Positions 52,813-63,950 of a stretch of DNA of 64,000 nucleotides are shown one piece after another; position 1 is the stretch's first letter; each line of letters opens with the position of its first letter. Position numbers and translations under genes: made by a program. The notes below the pieces were generated by a model, which was given only the letters and a program-made list of their open reading frames with translations, did not search any database and was not told where the DNA came from. The DNA lies in the NCBI GenBank assembly GCA_021292165.1, contig CM037876.1, positions 317,964,776-318,028,775 of the forward strand, in the 5' to 3' direction. This DNA is from Shinisaurus crocodilurus (taxonomy: Eukaryota; Chordata; Lepidosauria; Squamata; Shinisauridae).

Positions 52813-55800
52813 CTATGATCCGCTCTATGATCCCTGTGAGCAATGCCATCGGGAGCTATATACTCCCATGGCGGTAAGGTCCGGGGAGAGGAACCAGACA
52901 AAGAACGATCCAAAACAAAAAGTCCTCAACGGCAGAACAGGCGGAAGATAATTTAAAGCTAAATTACAACGGCTGTGAAGGTGGATGAAGGCTGCAGCAG
53001 AGAATGGTTTTCCAATCATCAGGGTAACCGTGCCATTGGATCATTGACGTCCTCTGTCAACTTTGTGTGGTGATTCGTTGTGCATCGATTTCCCCACAGA
53101 AAACAGCTTCATGCACAGGCGTCTTCCAACCCAACAACCCAACCAACCAAAAAAGTCCCATGGCGACTGGCGAATGGCGACGGGGGCAGGACTGTGAATC
53201 TGGAAGCCCCTAGTCACGGACCAGCACATGGGCGGTGGATGCAGACTCAGTCGCCCTGTTCAAGGAACGAGGTAGTCGAGCAGCTCGGCAGCTGTATCCA
53301 TGACTGAGCAGCCCTATTTAGGATCCACTCTGCTCACCCCGTATGGGGAGGGGGCTAGAAAAGGTGCCCTAAACATAGTCTACCTCTTTCTTCCCTGACT
53401 GGATTACCACGTCCAGTGGGGTCACCACTTTAGCGGTCGAAAAAGACATTTGAATTTTGGAACATGGAATATATGGACACTGCTGGATAACATAGATAGT
53501 GAGCGCCCTGAGCGTAGGACTGCTATTATTGCAAGGGAGCTGAGACGGTTTAAAATTGACATAGCAGCACTTCAAGAAACTCGAAGAGCAGGAGAGGGAC
53601 AATTGAAAGAAGAAAAAGGAGGCTATACCTTCTTCTGGAAAGGACTACCTGAGCAGGACCGACGAATACATGGAGTAGGCTTTGCCATCAAAAATGAACT
53701 AGTGAACTCTTTGTCAGAAGTTCCTACTGGCATCAACGAACGCCTGATAACTCTTCGATTAAAGCTTGCCAATAACCAGCATGTAACTATTTTGAGCGCT
53801 TATGTGCCAACATTAGATGCTGATAATGAAATCAAGGAAAGTTTTTATACCCAGTTGGACACTCTCCTGTCAGAGATACCTAAGGAGGATAAAATTATCC
53901 TCCTGGGCAATTTTAACGCAAGAGTCGGGCGTGAATTTAATTTATGGCCAGAAACTATTGGAAAAGACGGAGTTGGTAATAGCAACCCGAACGGACTCTT
54001 ACTTTTGTCTACATGTGCAGAGCATAATCTCACTATTACAAACATGCTCTTTTGACAAAAGAATAAGTTTAAAACATCATGGCAGCACCCATGGTCAAAG
54101 CACTGGCATCTTCTGGATTATGTAATTGTCCGTGTTAGAGATCGCCGCGATGTACTTCTTACTAGGGCCACGGTGAGTGCCGACGACTGCTGGACAGACC
54201 ACCGACTAATCCGGTCCACAATGGTTATCAACATTGCTCCCCAACGTAGGCTTCAAGGAAGGAAACCAAGGCGTAAAATGAACATCCACGCCCTTCAAGA
54301 TCCTATTAAGCAAACTCGTCTTCAATCACTTCTTAAGGAACATCTACCTAAGGAACCTCCTAACAACATTGAGGACCATTGGTCTAAGCTGAAAACCTCC
54401 ATTACTGCAGCTTGTGAACAAACTATTGGATACGAAACTAAGAAACATCAGGATTGGTTTGATGAAAATGACAATGAGATTAAATATATAATTGACCAAA
54501 AAAGGAAAGCCTTCCAAATATGGCAAAATGATATTAACTGCGCTGCCAAGAAAAAAACCTACGCTAGCGCAAAGGCTGAGGTCCAAAGAAGAACAAGAGA
54601 ACTTAAGAACGCTTGGTGGAAAAAGAAAGCTGAAGAAATTCAACAACTTGCAGAATCTCATGATGCACGGGGCTTTTTTAAGGCCACAAGGGCCATTTAT
54701 GGACCAAAAACCTATGGTACAAACCCTTTACAATCAAAAGATGGCACCAAACTCTTAAAAGACAAAGAGTCTATTGCACTGCGTTGGAAAGAGCATTATT
54801 ATGACCTTTTAAATCGCAAATCTAAGGTGGATAATGAGATTTTTTCGCAAATCCCGCAAAAACAAATTAAAGAGGAACTTGCAATACTCCCCACCTTGGA
54901 TGAAGTAAAAAAAGCCATAAATCAAATGAAGAACAACAAAGCTAGTGGACCAGATGGGATTCCTGCTGAAATCTTTAAAGAAGGGGCCCCCGAACTTGTA
55001 CAACATCTTCATAAACTCATCGAAAAAATCTGGATAAGAGAAGAGATCCCAGAAGACTTCAGGGATGCCATAATTATCACCCTCTTTAAGAAAGGTGATA
55101 GAACAGACTGTGGAAATTATCGGGGCATTTCTCTCTTAGCTACCGCAGGTAAAATATTTGCTAGGATTCTCGCAAACCATCTTCTATCTATTTCAGAAGA
55201 GATTCTCCCTGAAATTCAATATAGTTTCCGCCCCTCTAGAGGGACAGTTGGTAATACAATGGCTTCATAAACCAGTGTTTTGGTCTTCTTACAAATATCC
55301 CGATCCTCGAACACTCTAGAGCAAAATCAACCCCTTTATATGGCATTTATTGATCTTGCTAAGGCCTTTGATACTGTAGACCGAACAGCTCTCTGGACTA
55401 TCCTTATGAAAATTGGATGCCCCAATAAATTTGTGAATATCTTGCGACTTCTCCATGACAACATCACGGCTACGGTCTTGGACAACAATGGCTCTTATGG
55501 TGCTCCATTTAAAGTGGGATCAGGTGTTAAACAGGGATGTGTTATTGCCCCAACATTATTTGCTATTTTCATCGCCATGATTTTACATCTTGTCGAGGGG
55601 AAACTTCCCACTGGTGTGGGAATTATATATCGAACAGATGGAAAGCTTTTAATCTCAGCAGGCTGAAAGCAAAAAGTAAGGTAATTACAACCTCCATTGT
55701 GGAACTTCAGTATGCTGATGATAATGTGGTCTCCGCACATTCAGAGGATGATCTCCAAACTATCCTAAATGCTTTTGCAGAAGCATACGGAAAACTTGGT

Positions 55801-56762
55801 CTCTCACTTAACATCAAAAAAATCAAAGTGCTTCATCAGCAAGTGCAAGCCAACCCTTTGGTGATGCCATCTATCCAGCTTGGCGGGACAATACTGGAAA
55901 ATGTCGGTCATTTTCTCTATCTTGGCAGCTATCTTTCTGTTACAGCTAACATTGACAGTGAAATCCAGCATCGTCTGAGCTCCGCCAGTGCCGCATTTTC
56001 TCGAATGAAACATAGAGTGTTCGAGGATCGGGATATTTGTAAGAAGACCAAAACACTGGTTTATGAAGCCATTGTATTACCAACGTTATTGTACGCCTGC
56101 GAAACATGGACTATCTATAAACGTCACCTCCAACTCCTTGAAAGATTTCATCAACGTTGCCTCCGGAAAATCCTGCGAATTACTTGGGAAGATAGGCGAA
56201 CAAATGTCAGTGTACTGGAAGAAGCAAAGACTACTAGCATTGAAAAAATGATCCTTCAACGCCAACTTCAGTGGACCGGTCATGTTGTTCGAATGCCTGA
56301 CTGCCGTCTCCCAAAGCAGTTACTTTATTCCCAACTCAAGGATGGAAAGCGGAATATCGGTGGTCAATATAAGAGGTTTAAAGATGTTCTTAAGGCTAAT
56401 CTAAAAAAATGCAATATAAACATCGAAAACTGGGAAGCTCTGGCCCATGAACGATCTAACTGGAGGTTGGCCTTTCAGAAAGGTTCCATGGACCGAGTGC
56501 AAGGTGAAAGGGAGAAACGTGCTAAGCGAAAAGCACGTCAAATGAATCCTTTACAGGACCATCTTCCATCTGGTAACCTGTGTCCTCACTGTGGGAAGCT
56601 GTGTGGATCTAGAATTGGCCTCCACAGTCAGTCACTTACGGACCCATCGCTAGAGTCTACACAATTTTCTTTAGAATTTTCCTCCTTTTAAAATCTCCTT
56701 TTTGTAAATTTTCTTTTTTTTAATCCTGGAAGACACGAGTGATCGCCTGACTGACTGACTGA
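52813..56762 (+). mobile_element. Near-full-length APE-type LINE with C-terminal zinc finger (inactive)
   Basis: About 3.95 kb lying between two halves of an L2. Presumed 5'UTR to 53449. The AP endonuclease is in 53450-54055 (NFGTWNIWTLLD, ALQETRR, HGVGFAIKN, LLGNFNARVG) and continues in another frame at 54056-54230 (LDYVIVR; DDCWTDHRLI). RT 54173-55270 (NNKASGPDGIPAEIFKEG, NYRGISLLATAGKIFA), then 55318-55666 (YMAFIDLAKAFDTVDR; GVKQGCVIAPTLFAIF), then 55690-56691 (LQYADDNVV, LLYACETWT). The C-terminus has a CPHCGKLC finger. At least three frame breaks, a 71-bp foreign inverted segment and a broken final finger (HSQ in place of HSH) make it inactive. Clade not assigned. Confidence 0.9.
55247..55317 (-). 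repeat. 71-bp inverted copy of 56014-56084 inside the LINE RT
   Basis: GTTGGTAATACAATGGCTTC ... CGATCCTCGAACACTCT is the exact reverse complement, by eye, of a segment 700 bp downstream in the same element. It sits between RT codons ending in RGT and codons for EQNQPLY, introduces a stop, and displaces RT sequence expected there. Confidence 0.9.
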
Positions 56763-57095
56763 GTCTGTTTCCAGGCCCAATTCAAAGTGCTGGTATTAAC
56801 CTACAAAGCCCTAAATGGTTAGCTGAAGCAGCATCGTCTCTTCCAATATGCACCTCCCCAGACGCTAGGATTCTCTCCAGAGGCCTTTCTCTGGGTGTCC
56901 CCAGCAAATGAAGTGAGGAGAGTGGCTACTAAGGAGAGGGCCTTTTCAGTGGTGGCACCCTGGTTGTGCAATCCCGTCCCCAGAGAGGCTCACCTGGTGC
57001 CTACATTCTGCTCTTTTTGGCACCAGGTGAAGACCTTTCCCTGCGCTCCCCCCCCCCCCCAGGCTTTTCAGTCCTTCGGGTTTAAATTCTGCATC
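56763..57095 (+). mobile_element. L2-like LINE, right piece
   Basis: TTTCCAGGCCCAATTCAAAGTGCTGG, AACCTACAAAGCCCTAAATGG, then FSVVAPWLCNPVPREAHLVP. Continuation of 52735-52812. Confidence 0.75.
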
Positions 57096-57467
57096 AGTGC
57101 ATGGGCAGCCTCACATAGGCAATGTCCAGCGAGGTTTCTACTGTCCAACTGTAGTAGGTACCAACCCTGGACATTGACCCAGAGAGGCTACAAATAGCCT
57201 TTCCCCCAAACTTTAGTTTGGTTTGACAGCTGTCAAAATGCAAGCTGTCAAGCCAAACCAAAGGCCCGAGTGATCTGTTCTTGCGAAAAGGGGGTGATGA
57301 ATATTGGCATTACATTGGCCATTCCCTATGCCAGGCAGATAGCCTTTTGGATTGGCTATTTATGGTGTGGTATGGCTGTTTTGGTTTGTTTGTCTCCCCC
57401 CCCCCCCTTCAAACGATTCTGTCTTTACAATGTCATTTGTACTTTGTTTGGCTGCTTTTATCCCCCA
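57096..57467. other. Unannotated stretch
   Basis: A short inverted pair (TTTAGTTTGGTTTGACAGC / GCTGTCAAGCCAAACCAAAGG, 57211-57265) suggests a small hairpin. No gene. Confidence 0.4.
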
Positions 57468-59966
57468 AACCATAGAACAGTAGAGTCGGAAGGGGCCTAC
57501 AAGGCCATCGAGTCCAACCCCCTGCTCAATGCAGGAATCCAAGTTAACGTATCCCTGACAGATGACTGTCCAGCCGCATCTTGAATGCCTCCAGAGTGGG
57601 AGAGCCCACCACCTCCCCAGGTAGTTGGTTCCATTGTCGTATTGCTCTAACAGGCAAGACATTTTTCCTGTTTAGGTTGAATCTGGCTTTCTGTAACTTG
57701 AACCCATTAATTTGTGTCCTGTACTCTTGGATGGTCAAGAAGAGATCCTGGCCCTCCTCTGTGTGGCAACCTTTCAAGTACTTCAAGAGTGCTATCATAT
57801 CTCCCCTCAGTCTTCTCTTCTGAAGGCTAAACATGCCCAGCTCTTTCAGTCACTCCTCATAGGGCCTTGTTTCCAGTCCCCTGATCATCTTTGTTGCCCT
57901 CCTCTGAACCCTTTCCAGTTTGTGTGCATCCTTCTTAAAGTGTGGCGCCCAGAACTGGACACAGTACTCAAGATGAGGCCTAACCAGTGCTGAGTAAAGG
58001 GGAATTATCACTTCCTGCGATTTGGAAGCTATACTTCTATTAATGCAGCCCAACATAGCATTTGCCTTCTTTGCAGCCACATCGCATTGCTGGCTCATAT
58101 TCAGCTTGTGATCTACAACAATTCCAAGAGCCTTCTCACTTGAAGTATTGTTGAGCCAAGTATTCCCCATCCTGTAACTGTGCATTTGGTTCCTTGCTCC
58201 TAGGTGCAAAAACTTGGCATTTATCCCTATTAAATTTCATTCTGTTGTTTTCAGCCCAGCGCTCCAGCCTATCGAGATCACTTTGAATTTTGTTTCTGTC
58301 TTATTTTATGTTATTTTATTTATTTATTATATTTGTTAATTTGAGTACTGTGTCTTCCCAAGTATTAGCCATTCCACCCAATTTTGTGTCATCTGCAAAT
58401 CTGATAAGCATTCCCTGCACCTCCTCATCCACATCATTAATAAAAATGTTGAAGAGCACTTGTCCCAGGATCGAGCCCTATGGTACCCCACTCGTTACCT
58501 CTCCCCAGTTCTTTATCATCTGCTCCATAATTTTTCCAGGGATTGATGTCAGACTGACTGGTCTGTAGTTCCCAGGTTCCTCCTTTTCCCCTCTTTGAAG
58601 ATAGGAACAACATTAGCCCTCCTCCAGTCATCTGGCACATCACCTGTCCTCCATGATTTCATACCCTCTAACATTTCAGATGAAAATAGGGACACACTGC
58701 ACACGTGTGAATTTGTAAGAGGTATGGTTAAGCAACATGAAGGTGTGATCAAGGGGCGTGGCCAGGCAACATGAGGGCGTGGCCAAGGGAATCAAAGGGC
58801 ATAGTCAAGTACAAAAGTTATTAGAGGAAACACACAAAATCTTATATATTATAATTATTATATTATATATTATTTTATAACATTTTATTAGTGGCTTTTG
58901 TAATACTTTTTACCTGAAACCCTTAATTGTTGCTATCTGGTATTTCTAATGGGCGTGTGTGTGTGTCAGTGCTTGCAGGGCAATCTCTTTCTTTTTGTTT
59001 TAAAATTGTCAGGATTGGTCCCGGCATTTTCAGGGCAGTTGGAGAAGGCGAAGAAAAGGAGATGTGGGGGAGGGAGAGCTTTTGGGTGGGGGAAAATACA
59101 AAGAGACACATTGGAGCTTTTGAGCCCCTTCAGCGTTTTGCTCTGGTTTTTAAGCACAAGGAGTAACTTTCAGGGGCTGAACAGCTTTGTTGTTGTTTGT
59201 TATTGTGGATTCCAGGCTCTACACAATAAATCGGGCCTTTTGCATAATTGGAGAGCATGAGATTTCTCAAAGATAATAGACAGTGGTTCTGAGAGTCCTT
59301 CTGCCAGTTCCTTTATTACTCTAGGATGCAGTTCCTCAGGCCCTGGAGATTTGAACTCCTTCAGAGTAATCAGGTGTTCCTTGACCGTTTGCCTATCAAT
59401 CTAAAGATGCAATCCTGCCCCTTCAACTTGTACTTCAGGTTTGATGGGGGGGGGGTCATAGACCATTTTTCGGGAGAAGTCTGAGCTGAAGTAGGAATTG
59501 AGCACTTCTGCCTTTTGTCTTCTGTTATCAATATGCCATCTTCACTGTGTTGAACCACCATTTCTTTCCTCTTTTACTATGCATGTATCTGAAGAAAGCT
59601 TTATTGTTGCTTTTAGCATCAGTTGCTAACCTTAGCTCATTCTCAGCTTTAGCCTTCCTGACACTAGTCCCGCAGTTTTGTGCTACCTGCCTGTACTCTT
59701 CCTTTGTAGCCTGGCCTTCCTTCCACTTCCTATACTTAACGTGTCCTTTTTTGTTTTCAGGTCATCTGAGTTTTTTTGTGAAGCCACATTGGCTTCTGTC
59801 GCCCTCTGCCTTTTTTCCTTGTGGGAATTGTTTGCAATTGTGCCTTAAGAATTTCCTTTTAAAAAAACTCCCACCCACCTTGGGCGTCTTTTCTCATTAG
59901 AGTCGCTTGCCATGGGACCTTACTTATCATTGTTCTGAGTTTGTTAAAATTGGCTTTCCTAAATAG
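57468..59966 (-). mobile_element. Long CR1 LINE, interrupted by a DNA transposon and cut by a hAT
   Basis: Minus-strand CR1 ORF2 in order: RANFNKLRTMISKVPWQ (59.95 kb), basic linker, ITEDK (59.4 kb), DDWRRANVVPIFKEGK of the RT (58.6 kb), LGIVVDHKLNMSQQCDVAAK and [16 protein letters not shown] (58.2-57.9 kb), [20 protein letters not shown], 3'UTR and tail at 57468. Many stops. The RT catalytic middle is largely degraded. Confidence 0.9.
58661..59260. mobile_element. 600-bp non-autonomous DNA transposon inside CR1
   Basis: It splits CR1 text that reads on from CCATGATTTC to TCAAAGATAATA. A GATTTC duplication is present (58655-58660, 59261-59266). Ends ATACCCTCTAACATTTC and CCAATTATG...-like are weak inverted repeats. 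Contains AGGGGCGTGGCCAGGCAACA repeated twice. Superfamily not assigned. Confidence 0.7.
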
Positions 59967-60926
59967 CAGGGATGGGGACTCGGACTCGAGGACTCGACTT
60001 GTGAGTCGGACTGAGTCCCCCCTCTGACTCGACTCAGGTCCCAATATTTTTAATGGGACTCGAGACTCGACTCGGGACTCGAGACCAAGGACTCTTCAAC
60101 ATCCCTGGGCTGTGCCAGGAGTGGAGAGGAGCGTGATTGCCGGCGAAGAGAGCATGGAAGCGAGGTGTGCCGCTGCTCGGCCACTATGGACGGCTACCAG
60201 GAGTGCAGCCCCAACAGTGTGTCAAGATTTATTTTGATTGATGTGTTGCGTACTTGGGAGAGGCAGAAGAAGGACCTGAGATTACTCTGTGTGGCTGCTC
60301 TGAGTGTGTTTCTGGTTCCAGCAAGTTCATCACCAGTGGAGCGGGTGTTCAGTGAGGGTGGAATTGTGATGAGATCTCACCGTTCCAGAATGGGGGCCAA
60401 ACATTTAGAAAAAATCGTGTTCCTCAAATGCAACATGGATAAGTTTGAGGAAGTACAGCAAGTTTATTTTTTAAAATCATTTTTCTAAAATGCAACCTTT
60501 CAGACATTTTGGGTTTGGCTGCCTCTGCCTGCCTGTCTGGGGTTCCCTGCCTCCTCTGCCTGCCTGGTCTCTTCTTGACCAGTTCAACAGTTGAATTGTC
60601 CGAGACAAAGGCCTCTGCCTGCCTGCTTTGGGGTTCCCTGCCTCCTCTGCCTGCCTGGTTATTTTGGGTTTGTCTGCCTGGTCTGTTCTTGCCAAAATCA
60701 CTTGCAGTTTTGAAATAAAAAGGCACACTTGTGCCTAGAATTTATTTAAACCACACATCTGAAGTAGCCTTATTTTGTTGGGGGAAAACCCCATTGATTT
60801 TAATAGGGACTCGTGGAGTCAGCTTTGGGAGTGACTCGTGACTCACCATTTTGGACCAAGGACTCGGAGTCGAGACTCGGGTCCAAAGACTCCTGACTCG
60901 AGACCAAGGACTCTTCAACATCCCTG
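59967..60926 (+). mobile_element. GAGTC-rich hAT transposon, copy D, with hAT dimerisation domain remnant
   Basis: Ends CAGGGATG...CATCCCTG with an exact 8-bp duplication CTAAATAG (59959-59966, 60927-60934). A frame at 60165-60488 reads LLCVAALSVFLVPASSSPVE, then RVFSEGGIVMRSHRSRMGAK and LEKIVFLKCN: the C-terminal dimerisation region of hAT transposases (PASS-x-x-ERVFS motif). The N-terminal zinc finger and catalytic domain are missing. An inner CATCCCTGGG at about 60099 shows an internal copy of the terminus. Confidence 0.95.
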
Positions 60927-60934
60927 CTAAATAG

Positions 60935-61570
60935 TAGTACAGCAGCTCAGCCAATTTTGTTGTTTTCTTAGCACACGGGCAGGCAGTGATCATGTCACCC
61001 CACCTCCTATATGCACATCTACTCCATTTTGAAATAAATGAGATTTAAGGCACAACAAATCAGATGCAAGTTTGGACAGAAAACATGGCCTATGACTCCC
61101 AGCATGCCCTGGTAGTAGAGCAGACTGGGGGATGCTGGGAATTGTAGGTCTTTTTTCTGTCTAAACATGCTTCCGACTGCGCCTTGAATGTGCCTAGCGT
61201 GGAGGCAAAAAGTACATTTTGCTTGTCTGTGGGAGGCAATTAAAGAATGCACATGAATGAACGGTGCTAATTTAGCTGACGGTGTAACTACGAAACTGCC
61301 TTGAGCCAGTCCAGGCTGAATGAAGACGTAGCTTTCCTGTTTGGGGCGGTGGGGAAGAATGCAGAAACAAGATTGGAGCGGGCCCCCACTCTTCTCCCCA
61401 AATAGCCACACACAGCGTTGTCTCCGGCTCAAGTCTGGACAGTATAAAATATAGTTCTTCCCGGGCTTGTTCGGAGAACTGGGCGTTTCCGGCTTCCAGG
61501 CGGCTGTGTTAATTAACAAAGTTTTCTCTCTTTCTGCATGCAAGACAGTGCAATTGGAGCTTCCCCCCCC
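60935..61570. other. Unannotated stretch with a hairpin MITE
   Basis: 61065-61175 is a fold-back element (GCAAGTTTGGACAGAAAACATGG ... TTTTTTCTGTCTAAACATGC) with inner arms CTCCCAGCATGCCC / GGATGCTGGGA. The rest is unique sequence upstream of the CpG island. Confidence 0.5.
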
Positions 61571-61599
61571 CGAACGCTAGTTTCCACTGACGGAGGGCA

Positions 61600-62450
61600 T
61601 TTCTCTGCCCTGGGAGTTCGCGGCATCCACGGAGCCCAAAGAAAGCAGCTGCAGCTCCGGCCACGCCCAGCGCTCAGAAAGAGGGCGGGGCTCGAGAGGA
61701 GGGCTCGCGGCGCGGCGCGTGCGCATCAGGGCTCGCGGCGCCGCCGCCGGCTGGCCCGGGGCTAAGCGTGGCCAGGCTCCAAAATGGCCGCTCCGGGCGC
61801 GTCGCCGCGTGACGGCGCTTCCGGCCCCGCGCTCGCCCGCCAATCAGCGGCGGCCGCGCGGCGGGTTCGAACGCCGCCGCCGCCGCCGCGACCGTTGAGG
61901 CGGAGGCAGGTGAGCCCGCGGGGCCCCCAGGCGCGCCCCCCTCAGCCGCGGGCGCGGGCGACCAAGCGCTGCTCCGGCCCGGCCGGCGCCAGCTGCCGGG
62001 GCGGGTGGTCGGGACCAGGCCGCGGGCGGGCGGCGAGCCTCCGAGGGCGGAGGGCGGAGGGCGGCCCGGGACCTCCCGTTGCCATAGGCGGCGCGGACGG
62101 GCCGGGCGCCCCCTCGGGGAACCGAGGCCGCGGCCGCGCAGGCACGCCGCCTCCGACGCTGCGGAGGGCCCGGAGCCCCCGGGGCTGAAGGCCGCGGAGA
62201 TACCCCCCCCCCCGAGGCCGCCCTGCCGGTGCCCGCCGCGGAGCCCCCTCCCCCCCTTCCCTGAGGAGAGGCAGGCCGGCCGGCCAGGGAGGGCTCCCCC
62301 CGTTCCTGCCCCCCCGTCCCCTCCTCTTCCTCCCCCTCCCCCGCGGGGCTCGCTCGGCCCCCGCCCCGCTGTCCTCTCGTGGCCCGGCGGAGCGCTTCTT
62401 CTTCTTCCGACCCCGCCGGGTGTTTTGAGTTTCCCAGTGTTTCTAAAACG
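61600..62450 (+). promoter_or_regulatory. MIS18BP1: CpG-island promoter of MIS18BP1
   Basis: Very GC- and CpG-dense DNA. Visible motifs: YY1-like CCAAAATGGCCGC (61779-61791), TGACG (61810-61814), ETS core CTTCCGG (61818-61824), NF-Y CCAATCAG (61840-61847) and CHR-like TTCGAA (61866-61871). The CCAAT-then-CHR order 20-30 bp apart is the arrangement used by DREAM/MMB-controlled G2/M genes, which would suit a centromere-licensing factor. ORFs on both strands here result from the GC content. Confidence 0.75.
61780..61909 (+). other. MIS18BP1: Probable non-coding first exon of MIS18BP1 (3' end defined by a splice donor)
   Basis: GGCAG|GTGAGC at 61909/61910 is a strong donor inside the CpG island. 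The transcription start is not visible. An ATG at 61784 (AAAATGGCC) gives 42 codons to the donor but would enter the next exon (63048) out of frame with the MIS18BP1 ORF, so I treat it as 5'UTR, possibly an upstream ORF. Confidence 0.5.
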
Positions 62451-63047
62451 GTGCTTTTTTTAAACTCCTGGCTTGATACCTCGATTGCATATTTGTATTG
62501 ATCTGCTTTCCCTTATATTTTTAAGCTGCCGTGAAAACTGTCGATGGAAAGGTCAGTATAGAAATGTAATGAATCAAAATAAAGACATAAATGGTATCAA
62601 GGGTGGGCAAAAGGGGGGATTCTGGAGAACTGTCCAGGACCAGCTGATTTATGGGATGCTTGCGAAGGATGTTGCACTCAGGGGACCGTTGTCTGATCCA
62701 GCAATGCGTTGTGTATCTTAGGCCGGAGCGGATACCCCGGGTCAGTTGACACAGATCAGTTCTGCCGTGGCTATGCTGTATCCTACGCACTCCTGTCTTT
62801 GTTAATTGAATACACGCCGGTAGACACACAGATCTAGCGAAAAGAAAGGTAGACCAGGTAAGTCTAGAAGTGTCCCATCTCTGGTGTTGGGATGTCCAGG
62901 TGACACAGTTTATTCCTCAATTATTTTGTCCCATGAAATGCCTTCTTTATTTAATTAGTTTTAAAAAAAAACCCATCCCCCCCCCCCGGAAGTTTAGGGT
63001 AGAGTCTACTCTACTGTCTCCCTTTGAACATCATTTCTTTTTGACAG
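61910..63047 (+). other. MIS18BP1: Probable intron 1 of MIS18BP1
   Basis: Bounded by GTGAGC (61910) and TTTCTTTTTGACAG (ending 63047). The left 540 bp are CpG island. About 62500-62580 resembles a LINE tail (TTAAGCTGCCGTGAAAACTG, GTATAGAAATGTAATGAATC). A further small 5'UTR exon cannot be excluded. Confidence 0.5.
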
Positions 63048-63640
63048 AGGAGAAGAAATGTCCTTGAAAGCTGTTTCCCTCAGCAACATCCCTAGAGGCA
63101 CACCTTTAAAGGATTTTGTGAAATTTCAAGCGGATTACATTTCTGATTCAGCTGCAAAAGAAGCTATTTGGCCTTCAGCAGCCCTTGCCTGCCAAAATGT
63201 TTGCTTGGGAAAAGGAATTAATAGAGGAAACCTTTTCCAGTCCACTTTAATAGTTGGTGGAAGCCATAAAGAACAATTACTTGATCTCAGTGAGATAAAA
63301 CCAGCTTCTGAAGGAGGACTAGGGCTGCTTTCCTCTTGTCTGAAGCAGGAAGTTATGCCCCCAGCAAGGAATGCCTTCCTAAAACGTAAAGCATGTGAGC
63401 CATTATGCCTTGACTCTCCAGCAAAAGTCTTCTCAAGAATGAAGGGCAGGGCAGCTCTTGTCAGACAGCAGAACACGCCTTTAGAAAAGAAATTAGACAC
63501 AATCAGCACCACAGATTATATTCTCACCCCTGAGAGGCATCTTGCCCATTTGGAAAGAGAAGAAAAAAAATATGTAGCTGAAGATAAGCCAAAGGAAAGA
63601 CTGGCTGAGGAGCCTCTTGGAGAGGCCAATATGGAAAAAG
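63048..63640 (+). CDS. MIS18BP1: MIS18BP1 (Mis18-binding protein 1, KNL2), first recognised coding exon; ATG at 63058
   Basis: Subunit that recruits the Mis18 complex to centromeres so that HJURP can load CENP-A in early G1. The exon reads MSLKAVSLSNIPRGTPLKDF with VKFQ, then RGNLFQSTLI, LDLSEIKPASEG, SPAKVFSRMKGR, and DYILTPERHL. This order and spacing fit the N-terminal region of vertebrate MIS18BP1 as I remember it. The SANTA and Myb/SANT domains must lie further right. The acceptor is TTTTTGACAG (63047). A donor at AAAAG|GTTTGT (63640/63641) is the best candidate. The ORF reads on to 63735, but that part is unlike the gene and runs into a MITE. The start lies about 10 codons before the conserved GTPLKDFVK, against some 35 in human from memory. 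The ATG has a G at -3. Confidence 0.85.
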
Positions 63641-63710
63641 GTTTGTTGTATCATTTCTTCCAAGAAAATGTTGTTTGTCGGAAGCTTCACATTTGGATGT
63701 GTTGGGAATA

Positions 63711-63950
63711 CAGTAATACCTTGGATTGCAAGTAACTTGGTTTGAGAGTGTTTTGCAATTTTTAAATATTTATTTAAATTTTTTTGACTTGATATACAAG
63801 CGACGTCTTGCAATACAAGTACTGTAGTACGGCTTAAATTTAAAATCTCTGTACAATTTTTTGGGGGGGAATTTCGTTTTGATATAAGAGTGGTTTGGAT
63901 TACAAGCACGTTTCCGGAACAAATTATGCTCTCAATCCAAGGCATGACTG
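63711..63950. mobile_element. Tc1/mariner (Tigger-like) MITE, copy 3, in MIS18BP1 intron
   Basis: 240 bp, ends CAGTAATACCTTGG / CCAAGGCATGACTG between TA dinucleotides (63709-63710, 63951-63952). It starts 70 bp after the predicted splice donor. Confidence 0.85.

Noticed and set aside
61577..62463. GC-rich ORFs on both strands in the CpG island
   Set aside because: Long frames without stops are expected at this GC content. No domain is visible, and they span a promoter and a splice donor.
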